NCBI RefSeq assembly: GCF_900108515.1
Contig: NZ_FNWW01000006.1
Coordinates: forward strand, 222,365-286,364
Source of the DNA: Halobacillus karajensis
GTDB taxonomy: Bacteria > Bacillota > Bacilli > Bacillales > Halobacillaceae
Length of the DNA: 64,000 nucleotides
Direction of reading: 5' to 3'
Of this stretch, positions 46,698 through 55,377 are shown in pieces. Under the pieces are notes generated by a model. That model did no database searches. It worked only from the letters and a program-made list of their open reading frames with translations, and was not told where the DNA came from. The stretch's first letter is position 1. The number at the start of each line of letters is the position of its first letter. The translations under genes and the position numbers were made by a program.

Positions 46698-47705
46698 ATG
46701 TCAGGGAATCAATGGACAGCTTTGACAGCAGCTGAATTATCCAATTTGTGGACTTCTTATCAGAATGATTCGATGGCTATTTGTGGAATTAAATTTTATT
46801 TGTCCCATGTAAAAGATGAAGAGATTAAACAAGTATTGGAATATGCTCTGCAAATTTCTGAGGAACATATTTCCAAAGTACGAGATTTTTTAAAGCAGGA
46901 ACATTGTGCCATCCCCCTCGGATTTACGGATGCAGATGTTAATATGGAAGCGCCGCGTTTATTTTCCGATCGTTTTTATTTGGAGTATATATCAAATATG
47001 GGGAAGTTTGGACTTACTGCGTACAGTTTAGCTCTATCTATATCTGATCGGTCCGATATGATCGGGTTTTACAGTGATTGTCTCGATGAGACGAAGAAGT
47101 TGCATAATATGGCTAAAGAGGTAGGTAAGAAAAAAGGGGTATTAATACGGACGCCGGAAATACCAAAAACTGAAAAAGTAAATTTTGTAAAAAAGCAAAG
47201 TTTTCTAGCTGGGTGGTTTGGTGATAAGCGGCCGCTTCTTGGAGTTGAAGTGGCGAATCTAGTTTATAATGCCAAGCGAAATGCGTTAGGTGCAGCTACA
47301 ATTATCGGATTTGCTCAAGTAGCGGAAAATAAAGCAGTACAAAGATATTTTGAACGTGGCCTTGAATTGGCGAACAAACATTTTGATAAGTTTCAATCCG
47401 TACTTCGGGAAGAAGATTTACACCCGGGGGCGTTGAATTTAGCATCTGAAGTAACATCATCGACAGAACCTCCATTCTCAGATAAGTTGATGATGTATCA
47501 TATTACGGCTTTGATCGGTTCAGGAATTGGTCAATATGGGGTAGCAATGGCCTCGGGGCCGAGACATGATCTAAGCCTATTGTATGGCCGCCTAATCGTA
47601 GAATTATCACGTTATGCAGAGGACGGAGCCAAGATTATGATCGAACATGGGTGGATGGAGTCCCCGCCGTCAGCTGCCGATCGTCATAAACTATTCCAAG
47701 AATAA
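46698..47705 (+). CDS. DUF3231-family protein (two tandem repeats)
   Basis: A 335-residue protein built of two similar ~165-residue helical repeats. The first opens LTAAELSNLWTSYQNDSMAICGIKFYL and the second LLGVEVANLVYNAKRNALGAATIIGF, each followed by an E-x-x-I-x-x-x-x-x-F helix (EEHISKVRDFL, NKHFDKFQSVL). This is the DUF3231 fold, common in spore-formers and often likened to spore-coat proteins. No function is established. GGAGGAGAG precedes ATG-ATG; the second ATG (46698) has the better spacing. Divergent from the amidase operon. Confidence 0.85.
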   Translation: MSGNQWTALTAAELSNLWTSYQNDSMAICGIKFYLSHVKDEEIKQVLEYALQISEEHISKVRDFLKQEHCAIPLGFTDADVNMEAPRLFSDRFYLEYISNMGKFGLTAYSLALSISDRSDMIGFYSDCLDETKKLHNMAKEVGKKKGVLIRTPEIPKTEKVNFVKKQSFLAGWFGDKRPLLGVEVANLVYNAKRNALGAATIIGFAQVAENKAVQRYFERGLELANKHFDKFQSVLREEDLHPGALNLASEVTSSTEPPFSDKLMMYHITALIGSGIGQYGVAMASGPRHDLSLLYGRLIVELSRYAEDGAKIMIEHGWMESPPSAADRHKLFQE

Positions 47706-47930
47706 AAATGTGATGGTCAAGAAGAACGAGTAGCTGTTATGGAAGAGTGGGTTTTTAGGGGCAGGAATAAGGGCTGCAGCACAAGCTAAATTACCGATGG
47801 GTGATGTTTTTATCTTGCTTTTTTTACGTTGGGTGTTTCCTGTTACTGAATAGAAATGTTTGAATGTGATCGTATAACTGCCATATCATTTATTCTTCCT
47901 TTTCGTGTTCTCTCTTTCATTATCGGTACC

Positions 47931-48023
47931 TTATTTTCTGTCCAACGGTAGATTTAATAGCGTTAAAAAAATATAAGGAGCGCTATGGCTGGTCGTAGGA
48001 AAATGCCTTTGATTGTTTAGCAT
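47931..48023 (-). CDS. Possible 30-residue ORF with strong ribosome site
   Basis: Encodes MLNNQRHFPTTSHSAPYIFL plus 10 residues. AAAAGGAGGACAATC directly precedes the ATG, a near-perfect ribosome site, but the peptide has no recognised family and the region is otherwise gene-poor. It may be a remnant. Confidence 0.3.
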   Translation of the reverse strand: MLNNQRHFPTTSHSAPYIFLTLLNLPLDRK

Positions 48024-48083
48024 GATTGTCCTCCTTTTAACATATCCTACTATTAATTGAGGATTATCATAGGGAGTGACAAA

Positions 48084-48308
48084 ATGGGTTTCACATATGG
48101 AAAAGATGAACTGATTGGTGATTTGCAGCAGGTCTTTGCCAGACACAATGTCCAGTCGATTCGCGTTAAAGAACCCGGGACGTTATTTCGTGTGGAATCA
48201 GATGGTTCACTTACAATCGGAATAGGAGCGACGATTACCTCTTTTGAATACCACCCGGATGAAGAACAAGGTCCTGTTTTTAAAGTAATTGATGGAAAGA
48301 GAAAATGA
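48084..48308 (+). CDS. Small uncharacterised protein (74 residues)
   Basis: Begins MGFTYGKDELIGDLQQVFAR and is soluble, with mixed beta-strand and helical character and no signal. AGGGAG precedes the ATG at 48084; the longer open frame from 48057 lacks a ribosome site. A strong terminator follows immediately, supporting a discrete gene. No family was recognised. Confidence 0.6.
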   Translation: MGFTYGKDELIGDLQQVFARHNVQSIRVKEPGTLFRVESDGSLTIGIGATITSFEYHPDEEQGPVFKVIDGKRK

Positions 48309-48310
48309 AG

Positions 48311-48348
48311 AAAAGTCCTGAGCAGGGGGGGTGCTCAGGACTTTTTTT
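48311..48348. terminator. Terminator after the 74-residue gene
   Basis: AAAAGTCCTGAGCA / TGCTCAGGACTTTT perfect stem, T-run on the plus side and A-run on the other. It also terminates the minus-strand yjzC-like gene. Confidence 0.85.
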
Positions 48349-48377
48349 GTTGATTTGGATGTTCAGGACTCTTTGTA

Positions 48378-48569
48378 TCAGCCCTGGGCTTTTTTCCAGT
48401 ATGCTGCTTCTTTACTGGAACGTAGAGGAGGGAACGTATCACCATTGCTCAATTCGACATGTTTTTCATCATCTGTTACCTCATCTTTTTTACGTCCGTC
48501 TACTAAACCATCAAATTCGTAAGTACCTGACTCTGGAGCTTTTTCGCCTGTTTTGTAACGTTCTGCCAT
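48378..48569 (-). CDS. YjzC-family small protein
   Basis: A 63-residue, highly charged protein (MAERYKTGEKAPESGTYEF) ending LRSSKEAAYWKKAQG. The GEKAPESGxYE and TFPPLRSSKxAAYWKK segments are the YjzC/YkfD-linked family pattern of Bacillaceae. AAAGGGTG lies upstream of the ATG. Function unknown. A plus-strand ORF over the same bases is rejected as a shadow. Confidence 0.75.
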   Translation of the reverse strand: MAERYKTGEKAPESGTYEFDGLVDGRKKDEVTDDEKHVELSNGDTFPPLRSSKEAAYWKKAQG

Positions 48570-48868
48570 ATTCTAAAACACCCTTTCGAATTTGTTGTGG
48601 TTGTGCGCACATTAGGTATATAACCGGATATAAAGAATATAAACTTTTTTTCTGAAATCTTTACATTAGTTGAAGTTTCCTGTTTTCAATGGTTACGGTT
48701 TGACAAGTGGATGAGAAGTTTATATGATATACCATGTTGAATAGTTTTTGTAGCAACTTCTCGAATTGCGGACATAAAATACTACGGTATTTCGAATAAC
48801 TAATCTGTTGGTTAATCCCCCCTGGTTGTTACACGAATCATACATTTAGATAGATGGAGGTCCCTACG
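48570..48868. other. Divergent intergenic region, yjzC-like gene / azoreductase
   Basis: About 300 A/T-rich bases. It should hold both promoters. No ORF with a ribosome site and no riboswitch-like conserved element was recognised. It ends with ATGGAGG before the azoreductase ATG. Confidence 0.4.
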
Positions 48869-49495
48869 ATGACAAAAGTACTTTTCGTAAAAGCAAATTC
48901 TCGTCCTATGGAACAGTCTGTGAGCGTTAAGCTGTATCACACTTTCCTGGATAATTATAAAAAAGCCCACCCGGATCATGAAATAGAAGAGCTTGATCTG
49001 TTCGAAGAAAACCTGGGCTATTATGACACAGACAAAATTAATGGTATGTTTAAGCTTTCTAAAGGTATGGAGCTGACTCCAGCTGAATTGGAAGCAACGA
49101 ATACGGTTACAGGCTACTTGAATCAATTCTTGGCTGCGGACAAAGTAGTCTTTGCCTTCCCTCTATGGAATTTTACTATCCCAGCCGTATTGCACACGTA
49201 TTTTGATTATCTTGCGCAAGCCGGGCAAACCTTCCGTTATACGGAAGAAGGACCTGTTGGGCTGCTTCCTGATAAAAAGGTAGCTCTGCTAAACGCACGT
49301 GGCGGGGTGTACTCCGAAGGACCAGCCAAGTCAGCTGAAATGGCCGTTAATTATGTGGAAAATATGCTCCGTTTCTGGGGTGTGGAAGACATTACTACGC
49401 TTGTCGTAGAAGGTCACAACCAATACCCTGATCGCGCAGCGGAAATTATCGAAGACGGACTGGAAGAAGCAGCAACAACCGCCGCTTCATTCTAA
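48869..49495 (+). CDS. azoR: FMN-dependent NADH-azoreductase
   Basis: A 208-residue flavodoxin-like quinone/azo reductase. It begins MTKVLFVKANSRPMEQSVS (FMN phosphate site) and has FAFPLWNFTIPAVLHTYFDY and LLNARGGVYSEG, both diagnostic for the AzoR/AcpD family. It uses NADH and FMN to reduce azo dyes and quinones and is often induced by thiol or electrophile stress. ATGGAGG precedes the ATG at 48869. Its terminator follows 20 bases after the stop. No regulator is adjacent. Confidence 0.92.
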   Translation: MTKVLFVKANSRPMEQSVSVKLYHTFLDNYKKAHPDHEIEELDLFEENLGYYDTDKINGMFKLSKGMELTPAELEATNTVTGYLNQFLAADKVVFAFPLWNFTIPAVLHTYFDYLAQAGQTFRYTEEGPVGLLPDKKVALLNARGGVYSEGPAKSAEMAVNYVENMLRFWGVEDITTLVVEGHNQYPDRAAEIIEDGLEEAATTAASF

Positions 49496-49511
49496 ATAAA
49501 AGATCAAGCGA

Positions 49512-49543
49512 AGAAAGGCACTCCAAAATGGGGTGTCTTTTTT
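49512..49543 (+). terminator. Terminator after azoR
   Basis: AAAGGCACTCC / GGGGTGTCTTT stem (two imperfect pairs), then TTTT. Confidence 0.7.
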
Positions 49544-49559
49544 GTTTGGAAATATATGG

Positions 49560-49600
49560 ATGACCTGGTACGGAAGAAATTGTATGACCTGGTATGACAG
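49560..49600. repeat. Motif repeat upstream of the CDF transporter gene
   Basis: The core ATGACCTGGTA occurs twice here (49560 and 49585). The 28 bases 49560-49587 are identical to 50673-50700 upstream of the glutamate dehydrogenase gene, and the core recurs on the minus strand at 55311-55326. Together with TTGTATGACCT it resembles the TNGTNNNACNA operator form of GntR (FadR-type) regulators, 10 of 11 positions. Possibly an operator. Confidence 0.55.
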
Positions 49601-49680
49601 TTTAAGACAATTGGTGGAATGATTTTTTGGTGGTTTTGGGAAACTATAGGGTGAGGCTGAGGATTGGGAAGGAGTTAGTA

Positions 49681-50658
49681 ATGAACGAGTTATTGGTTTT
49701 ATTAAAGAAAGGGAACAGGCCGGCGTTATGGGCGGCAATTATTAACGCAACGATTGCTCTCATTAAGGGAATTGCGTATTTCATTACAGGTAATGTGGCC
49801 ATGTTTGCTGAAACGATGCACAGTATCGGGGATATGGCTAACCAGTTTTTTGTCTTTATAGGTTCAGCCTTAAGTAAAAAAGCCCCGACAGATAAGTTTC
49901 CAAATGGATTTGCGCGTCTGGTTAACTTAGTCCTTTTAGGGGCAGTTATTATTGTTGGAATTCTGGCTTATGAAACGATTAAAGAAGGTATTCATCATAT
50001 TCTTCATCCGCCAGAAAGCGGGGAATGGCTCTGGTTAAATTTAATGGTTCTCGGCATTGCTGCAATCCTTGAATCGTTCGTCCTTTATAAAGCGATGAAA
50101 GAAATTGTCGCGGATATTGGGGAGAAAAATGTCAAAGGATTAGCCGTAATAAAAGTGAGTCTGAAAAATATCGGCAGTGCTAAACCAGCAACGAAACTTG
50201 TTTTTTTGGAAGATATGGTGGCAACTGCTGGCGCACTAATTGCTATGATTTCCATTCTCATTGCCACGTATACCCCTTTCCACACCGCAGAAGGATACGC
50301 ATCTGTCCTTATTGGATTGATGTTGTTTTACGTGGTCGGTCGTATTTTTCTGGATAATGCCAAGGGAGTCCTTGGAGTCGCGGATGAAGAAATGGAAGAG
50401 AAAATTGGGCAATTCGTCTTTGAGGACCCTCATGTCAGAGATATACAGAAACTGATGGTCATAAAAGAAGGAGAGGAATTACACGTCGAGCTGAAGATCG
50501 AGTTTGATCCTGATATGTCGATAGAAAAAATTGATGACGTATTAGACGGCATCGAAAAGAAAATTCTCAGTCAGCGCGGGGTCACTGAAGTGATCATAGA
50601 ATCCGACAAAGATGATCATAAACAAAGCTGGGACCCAAAAGATAAAAGTGCAGATTAA
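49681..50658 (+). CDS. Cation diffusion facilitator family transporter
   Basis: A 325-residue CDF protein with six membrane helices and a cytosolic ferredoxin-like tail. The metal site of the helix-II region is AETMHSIGDMANQ (H and D pair) and the corresponding site in helix V is VFLEDMVATAGALIAM (D). The C-terminal domain (RDIQKLMVIKEGEELHVELKIEF) is the cation-binding dimer module. It probably exports Zn, Mn, Fe or Co; the metal is not readable. AAGGAG precedes ATG at 49681. A motif shared with the glutamate dehydrogenase and acetolactate-synthase-like genes lies upstream. Confidence 0.85.
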   Translation: MNELLVLLKKGNRPALWAAIINATIALIKGIAYFITGNVAMFAETMHSIGDMANQFFVFIGSALSKKAPTDKFPNGFARLVNLVLLGAVIIVGILAYETIKEGIHHILHPPESGEWLWLNLMVLGIAAILESFVLYKAMKEIVADIGEKNVKGLAVIKVSLKNIGSAKPATKLVFLEDMVATAGALIAMISILIATYTPFHTAEGYASVLIGLMLFYVVGRIFLDNAKGVLGVADEEMEEKIGQFVFEDPHVRDIQKLMVIKEGEELHVELKIEFDPDMSIEKIDDVLDGIEKKILSQRGVTEVIIESDKDDHKQSWDPKDKSAD

Positions 50659-50672
50659 TTGGAAGAAAATGT

Positions 50673-50700
50673 ATGACCTGGTACGGAAGAAATTGTATGA
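50673..50700. repeat. Second copy of the 28-base repeat, upstream of glutamate dehydrogenase
   Basis: Exact copy of 49560-49587. The flanks then continue with GGAAGAAAGTGGAT rather than a second core copy. Lies about 100 bases before the dehydrogenase ATG. Confidence 0.6.
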
Positions 50701-50804
50701 ACGGAAGAAAGTGGATAAAACACATAAAGTAGATAAAACTTAAATATGAAAGAACGGAAAAAATGGAAAGCAAATACATCATTAGAATTGGCGAGGTGTT
50801 AGGA

Positions 50805-52109
50805 ATGGGTAAGGAAAAATACGATAAAGTGGAATCAGATATTATGACACATGGGCATAACCCCTATGATATTGTGAAGGGGCTTTTAAAAGAGTCTGTT
50901 CAATCACTAGGGTTCCATGAAAACATTTATCAAATGTTAAAGAAACCCATGCGTGTTTTTGAGGTATCTATTCCTATACGAATGGATGATGGACGGATTG
51001 AAAGCTTTACAGGTTACCGGTCCCAGCATATCGATATTCTGGGACCGACAAAAGGCGGTATCCGCTTTCACCCTGATGTAAACTTAGATGAGGTCAAAGC
51101 CCTTTCCATATGGATGTCATTGAAATCGGCGATCATTGATCTTCCTTTTGGGGGAGGAAAAGGTGGCGTAATTGTCGATCCTGAAAAGTTAACGGAGAGG
51201 GAATTAGAATTGTTGAGCAGAAATTACATTAAGAAAATCACGCCGATTATTGGTCCGCAAAAAGATATACCTGCACCGGATGTTAATACAAATCCGAAAG
51301 TGATGGGGTGGATGACGGATGAATTTGATCAGCTTCGCGGCTATAATATTCCAGGGATGTTAACAGGAAAGCCTGTCGTCTTAGGGGGTTCGCTTGGACG
51401 TTTAGAGGCAACCGGGAGAGGGGTTGTTTTTACCATACGTGAAGCTTGTCGCGTACTCGATATTAATATGAAAGAAGCAACGGCTGCCATCCAGGGTTTT
51501 GGAAATGTCGGCAGCATGACGGCTAAGTTTTTACATGAGCTAGGTGTGAAAGTGGTAGCCGTAACCGATGCGAAAGGCGGGATTTACAAAGAGGAAGGTT
51601 TAGACATTCCCGACTTACTTGCTTTTACAAATAAAGGGGAAAATTACGCTTCCAAATATGAAAAAGCAGAGCCAATCACAAACGAAAAAATGTTTGCCTT
51701 GCCTGTCGATATCCTCATTCCGGCAGCGGTTGAAAATCAGGTTACGAAAGAAAACGCGCCGACCATCCAAGCAAAAATTCTCGCAGAAGCGGCTAACGGT
51801 CCGACAACTCCAGCAGGTGACCAAATACTCGAGCAGAAAGGGACTTTTGTTATCCCAGATATTCTTTGTAACGCTGGTGGAGTGACGGTTTCGTATTTTG
51901 AGTGGGTGCAGAACAATATGAACTACTATTGGAAAGTAGATGAAATTAACAAGCAGCTAGAAGAGAAAATGCTGGCTGGTTTTGAAAAAGTTATTCAAAT
52001 GAGAGATGAAAAGGGATGTCGAATGAGGGATGCTGCCTATATGGTCGGTATTACTCAACTAGTAAAAGCTATGGATGCCAGAGGCTGGATTGGTGAAAAA
52101 GATCAATAA
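50805..52109 (+). CDS. Glutamate dehydrogenase (GudB/RocG-type)
   Basis: A 434-residue member of the Glu/Leu/Phe/Val dehydrogenase family that deaminates glutamate to 2-oxoglutarate and ammonia. It carries the substrate motif GPTKGGIRFHPDVN, the catalytic lysine in LPFGGGKGGVIVDP, DIPAPDVNTNPKVMGWM, the NAD motif GFGNVGSMTAKFL and SYFEWVQNNMNYYW. The latter match RocG/GudB more than leucine dehydrogenase. ATG at 50805 is preferred; it follows GGCGAGGTG and gives the family length. It converges with an aldehyde dehydrogenase gene across a bidirectional terminator. RocG or GudB specialisation cannot be told apart here. Confidence 0.9.
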   Translation: MGKEKYDKVESDIMTHGHNPYDIVKGLLKESVQSLGFHENIYQMLKKPMRVFEVSIPIRMDDGRIESFTGYRSQHIDILGPTKGGIRFHPDVNLDEVKALSIWMSLKSAIIDLPFGGGKGGVIVDPEKLTERELELLSRNYIKKITPIIGPQKDIPAPDVNTNPKVMGWMTDEFDQLRGYNIPGMLTGKPVVLGGSLGRLEATGRGVVFTIREACRVLDINMKEATAAIQGFGNVGSMTAKFLHELGVKVVAVTDAKGGIYKEEGLDIPDLLAFTNKGENYASKYEKAEPITNEKMFALPVDILIPAAVENQVTKENAPTIQAKILAEAANGPTTPAGDQILEQKGTFVIPDILCNAGGVTVSYFEWVQNNMNYYWKVDEINKQLEEKMLAGFEKVIQMRDEKGCRMRDAAYMVGITQLVKAMDARGWIGEKDQ

Positions 52110-52114
52110 CTAAC

Positions 52115-52152
52115 AAAATGGTCGCCCCGGGGAATGGGGGCGACCACTTTTT
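52115..52152. terminator. Bidirectional terminator after glutamate dehydrogenase
   Basis: TGGTCGCCCC / GGGGCGACCA perfect 10-bp stem, A-rich and T-rich flanks. Terminates the plus-strand dehydrogenase and the minus-strand aldehyde dehydrogenase. Confidence 0.85.
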
Positions 52153-53581
52153 ATCCATTTAACTTGATCCCATAGAACTTCATTTCCGTCATGTCTTCTA
52201 AAGCATATTTCACACCTTCACGTCCGATTCCACTCTGCTTCACACCTCCATAAGGGTGGTTATCTTGACGGTACGTTGAGATTTCATTAATCCATACCCC
52301 GCCCATTTCGAGCTGGTCCGCGATTCGGAATGCACGGTCAATGTCTTTGGTGAAGATACCAGCCTGCAGTCCATAGATGGAGTCGTTGGATTTACTGACG
52401 ACTTGATTTTCAGAGGAAAAAGGGATCACCGATACAATCGGAGCAAATACCTCTTCAGCAATAATTTTCATATCACTTTTCACATCTGTCATAATGGTCG
52501 GTTTTAGTATGGTTCCATTACGTTCCCCGCCTGTCTTTATGGTGGCCCCGTGATTAACGGCATCATCAATCCACGTTTTGGCCCGTTTGGCTTCATCTTC
52601 ATTGATCATCGGACCAAAGTCTGTTTCTTCATTCATAGGGTCTCCGATGGTTAAGGCTTCGGTCTGCCGAATAAATTCATTTAAAAATGATTCATAAATG
52701 TTCTGATGGACATAAATTCGTTGAGCAGAAATACAAACTTGCCCCGAAAAAGCGAATGATCCTTTGACAAGGCTTGGAATGGCTTCATTCAGATCAGCAT
52801 CCTCAAAAAGAATGTTGGGTGAATTAGATCCAAGCTCAAGGGTCACTTTTTTAAATCCTGCATTTTTACGGATGGTCCTGCCCACGGGGAGACTTCCTGT
52901 AAAAGTGACTTTATGGATTCTTTCATGTTTGACCAGGGGATCTCCAATTTCTTTTCCTGTCCCAAGGACAAGGTTTAACGCACCTTTCGGAAGGCCGGCT
53001 TCATGAAGCAGCTGAACAAGCTTATAAGCAGAAAGGGGAGTTTTTTCCGCTGGCTTCAGAATTATGGTATTCCCTGCAGCAATCGCCGGAGCAACCTTAT
53101 GCAATGTGAGATTCAATGGGAAGTTGAAAGGAGTGATGGCGGCTACTACTCCGAGTGGAACACGCTTGGTAAAACCGAAGCGGTTTTTTCCACCGATAGC
53201 AGCATCCATGGGAAGCACTTCCCCTTCCATATGTTTGGCTTCCTCTGCGGCAAAGCGAAGAACCTGCATGGACCGCTCAACTTCACCGCGGCTGAATTGA
53301 AGTGGTTTTCCTGCTTCTTTTGTAATGGTCTCTGCAAATTCTTCGAGTCGCTCTTCCAGAAGATTCGATGCTTTCAGCAAAATATCTCCCCGCTCATGAG
53401 CAGGCATTTTCTTTGTTGTCTGATGGAAAGTATCATAACTGTTATCAATCGCCCGATTCAGTTCCTCTTCAGCAGCAAGGGCAATTTCAGCTACTACTTC
53501 ATTATTGTAAGGGTTTGTTACTGTCATGGTCTCTTTGGATGGTTTCATTTCGTCACCGTTGATAATCGAACCTATCTTCAT
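52151..53581 (-). CDS. Aldehyde dehydrogenase family protein
   Basis: A 476-residue NAD(P)-dependent aldehyde dehydrogenase. Catalytic elements: ITPFNFPLNLTLHKVAPAIAAGNTIILKP (asparagine of the oxyanion hole and NAD site), FTGSLPVGRTI, LELGSNSPNILF (glutamate base), FSGQVCISAQR with the nucleophilic cysteine, and VFAPIVSVIPF. It resembles the lactaldehyde/glyceraldehyde-3-phosphate group rather than the CoA-acylating malonate-semialdehyde type, because no CoA motif is evident. It begins 10 bases after the acetolactate-synthase-like gene. The substrate may be an aldehyde linked to that enzyme; this is not proven. Confidence 0.87.
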   Translation of the reverse strand: MKIGSIINGDEMKPSKETMTVTNPYNNEVVAEIALAAEEELNRAIDNSYDTFHQTTKKMPAHERGDILLKASNLLEERLEEFAETITKEAGKPLQFSRGEVERSMQVLRFAAEEAKHMEGEVLPMDAAIGGKNRFGFTKRVPLGVVAAITPFNFPLNLTLHKVAPAIAAGNTIILKPAEKTPLSAYKLVQLLHEAGLPKGALNLVLGTGKEIGDPLVKHERIHKVTFTGSLPVGRTIRKNAGFKKVTLELGSNSPNILFEDADLNEAIPSLVKGSFAFSGQVCISAQRIYVHQNIYESFLNEFIRQTEALTIGDPMNEETDFGPMINEDEAKRAKTWIDDAVNHGATIKTGGERNGTILKPTIMTDVKSDMKIIAEEVFAPIVSVIPFSSENQVVSKSNDSIYGLQAGIFTKDIDRAFRIADQLEMGGVWINEISTYRQDNHPYGGVKQSGIGREGVKYALEDMTEMKFYGIKLNG

Positions 53582-53590
53582 GCTCTCACC

Positions 53591-55225
53591 TCAGTCGCAC
53601 GTTATGTTGTTGAGTTTTTCTGTCAGTTTCATGTTTTCGCTATAGTCGACCGGACAATCGATCAAAACAGGTTTATCCATGGCGACAGCCTGATCCAGAG
53701 CTTTGCGTAAATCAGTAGTCCGGTTTACTTGGATGGCTTCCATACCAAAAGATTCGGCAAGTTTAATAAAATCAGGGTTGCCGAATTCGATGTAGGAAGG
53801 TCGCTCAAATTTTTTCATCTGGTGCCATTCAATTAATCCGTAACCGTCATCTCTCCAAAGCAGCACGATGATCGGGACTTTCAGTCTGACAGCTGTTTCG
53901 AGTTCGGCCCCTGTCATTAAAAAAGAACCATCACCACAGACCGCTACTGCTTTACGGTCGGGGTCAGCCATCTTAGCAGCAATCGCGCCTGGCACAGCTA
54001 CGCCCATGGAAGCAAGTCCATTGGAAATTAGACAAGTATTCGGAGCTGCTGTATGGTACATGCGGGCCATCCACATCTTGTGTGCCCCGACGTCTGAAAT
54101 GACGATATCCTCATCTTCCAGCACCTCTCGCAAATCTGAGATGATTTTTTGTGGCTTCACAGGAAAACCGTCATCTTGTTGGTAGTGTTCATATTCATCG
54201 AGTATTTTTCTTCTGATGGAATCCGCCCACTCGAGATTTCGGTTATTGGACGGGACCGCTGCCGAAAGCTGTTTCAAGTTTTCTTTGATATCCCCGACGA
54301 CGTTAAGCGCCACAGGATAATGTGAATCAATTTCTGCTTCTTCGGTATCGATATGCAAAATAGGTGTCTCTCCTGTTGGGTTCCAGTTTTGTGGTGGTGT
54401 TTCGGCCATATCAAACCCGATGGGAATGATCAAGTCTGCCTGCTCAAACCCGCAGGTTATATGGTCTTTCCCACTTAGCCCAGCCGTAAGAAGGCTTCGT
54501 TCATGCTTCCAGGAAAGGGCTCCTTTTCCCATGAAAGAATGAACAACAGGGATGTCTGCCTTTTCGGCAAGTGCTTTGAGCTCTTCCGTTGCCTTTCCTC
54601 TTGTAATCCCATTTCCCGCTAAGATAATTGGATGAGTCGATTTGGAAAGTAAGTCAACGGCTTCTTGAATAATTTTTTCATCGGCCTGTGGCAGGGAGTG
54701 ACCTGTAATCGGAAGAGGCCTCACGTCTACTTCCATTTCAGCTACATCTTCAGGCAAGTCAATATGTGTAGCCCCAGGCTTCTCCTGCATGGCGAGCTGA
54801 TAAGCTTTTCTGACTACTTCCGGAACGATTTCTCCTGTCTTAATTTGTGCATTCCACTTGGTTACAGGGGCGTAAATGTCCACAAGATCATAGTATTGGT
54901 GGGAAATTTTATGCTGGCGGTTGAGCCCAGCCTGTCCTGTGATTGCAATTAATGGACAGTGATCCATGTTCGCATTCGCCACCCCTGTCAATAGATTAGT
55001 GGCGCCAGGGCCTAGTGTGGCCAAACAGACGCCGGGTTTGCCGGTAAGTCTTCCATACGTGCCAGCCATAAAAGCAGCGCTCGTTTCATGACGGGTGGTG
55101 ATAAATTCGATGGAAGAGTCCAGTAACGCATCCATCAAGTCGATATTCTCTTCACCAGGAACACCGAAGATGTATTCAACACCTTCATTTTCTAAACATT
55201 TAACCAATAATTGTGCCACATTCAT
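53591..55225 (-). CDS. Acetolactate-synthase-like ThDP enzyme
   Basis: A 544-residue ThDP enzyme of the acetohydroxyacid synthase fold. It has FGVPGEENIDLMDALLDS (catalytic glutamate region ETSAAFMAG), LGPGATNLLTGVANANMDHCPLIAITGQ, and the ThDP-binding site CGDGSFLMTGAELETAVRL. The YGLIEWHQMKKF and EFGNPDFIKLAESFG stretches fit the catabolic AlsS group, but there is no alsD decarboxylase next to it. It has a different gene setting from the biosynthetic ilvB at 22 kb. It starts the two-gene minus-strand unit with the aldehyde dehydrogenase. A copy of the shared ATGACCTGGTA motif lies about 85 bases upstream. Confidence 0.85.
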   Translation of the reverse strand: MNVAQLLVKCLENEGVEYIFGVPGEENIDLMDALLDSSIEFITTRHETSAAFMAGTYGRLTGKPGVCLATLGPGATNLLTGVANANMDHCPLIAITGQAGLNRQHKISHQYYDLVDIYAPVTKWNAQIKTGEIVPEVVRKAYQLAMQEKPGATHIDLPEDVAEMEVDVRPLPITGHSLPQADEKIIQEAVDLLSKSTHPIILAGNGITRGKATEELKALAEKADIPVVHSFMGKGALSWKHERSLLTAGLSGKDHITCGFEQADLIIPIGFDMAETPPQNWNPTGETPILHIDTEEAEIDSHYPVALNVVGDIKENLKQLSAAVPSNNRNLEWADSIRRKILDEYEHYQQDDGFPVKPQKIISDLREVLEDEDIVISDVGAHKMWMARMYHTAAPNTCLISNGLASMGVAVPGAIAAKMADPDRKAVAVCGDGSFLMTGAELETAVRLKVPIIVLLWRDDGYGLIEWHQMKKFERPSYIEFGNPDFIKLAESFGMEAIQVNRTTDLRKALDQAVAMDKPVLIDCPVDYSENMKLTEKLNNITCD

Positions 55226-55310
55226 TTCTTTGCCTCCTTGTCAGTGTTATTTTGTCTCAATAGAGGCGAAGTTATGAAAACAGCAGGTAAAATCTATTAC
55301 AAATTCTGGT

Positions 55311-55326
55311 GTACCAGGTCATACAA
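55311..55326 (-). promoter_or_regulatory. Shared-motif copy upstream of the acetolactate-synthase-like gene
   Basis: TTGTATGACCTGGTAC on the minus strand, continuing into ACCAG so that CTGGTGTACCAG is a palindrome (55307-55318 region). It lies about 85 bases before the gene start, the same core as at 49.56 and 50.67 kb. Confidence 0.5.
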
Positions 55327-55345
55327 ATTATTCCATTCAACCATA

Positions 55346-55377
55346 TGAAAAAGCCCTGAGTCTGGGACTCGGGCTTT
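55346..55377 (-). terminator. Terminator after the FhuF-like gene
   Basis: AAAGCCC-GAGT / ACTC-GGGCTTT arms with a short loop, followed on the minus strand by TTTTT. Confidence 0.75.

Noticed and set aside
47985..48020. Plus-strand 11-codon ORF after TAAGGAG
   Set aside because: Too short and ends at once; a chance ribosome-like site.
48305..48655. Plus-strand ORF of 116 codons over the yjzC-like gene
   Set aside because: Runs through the terminator and antisense to a recognised family; no ribosome site.
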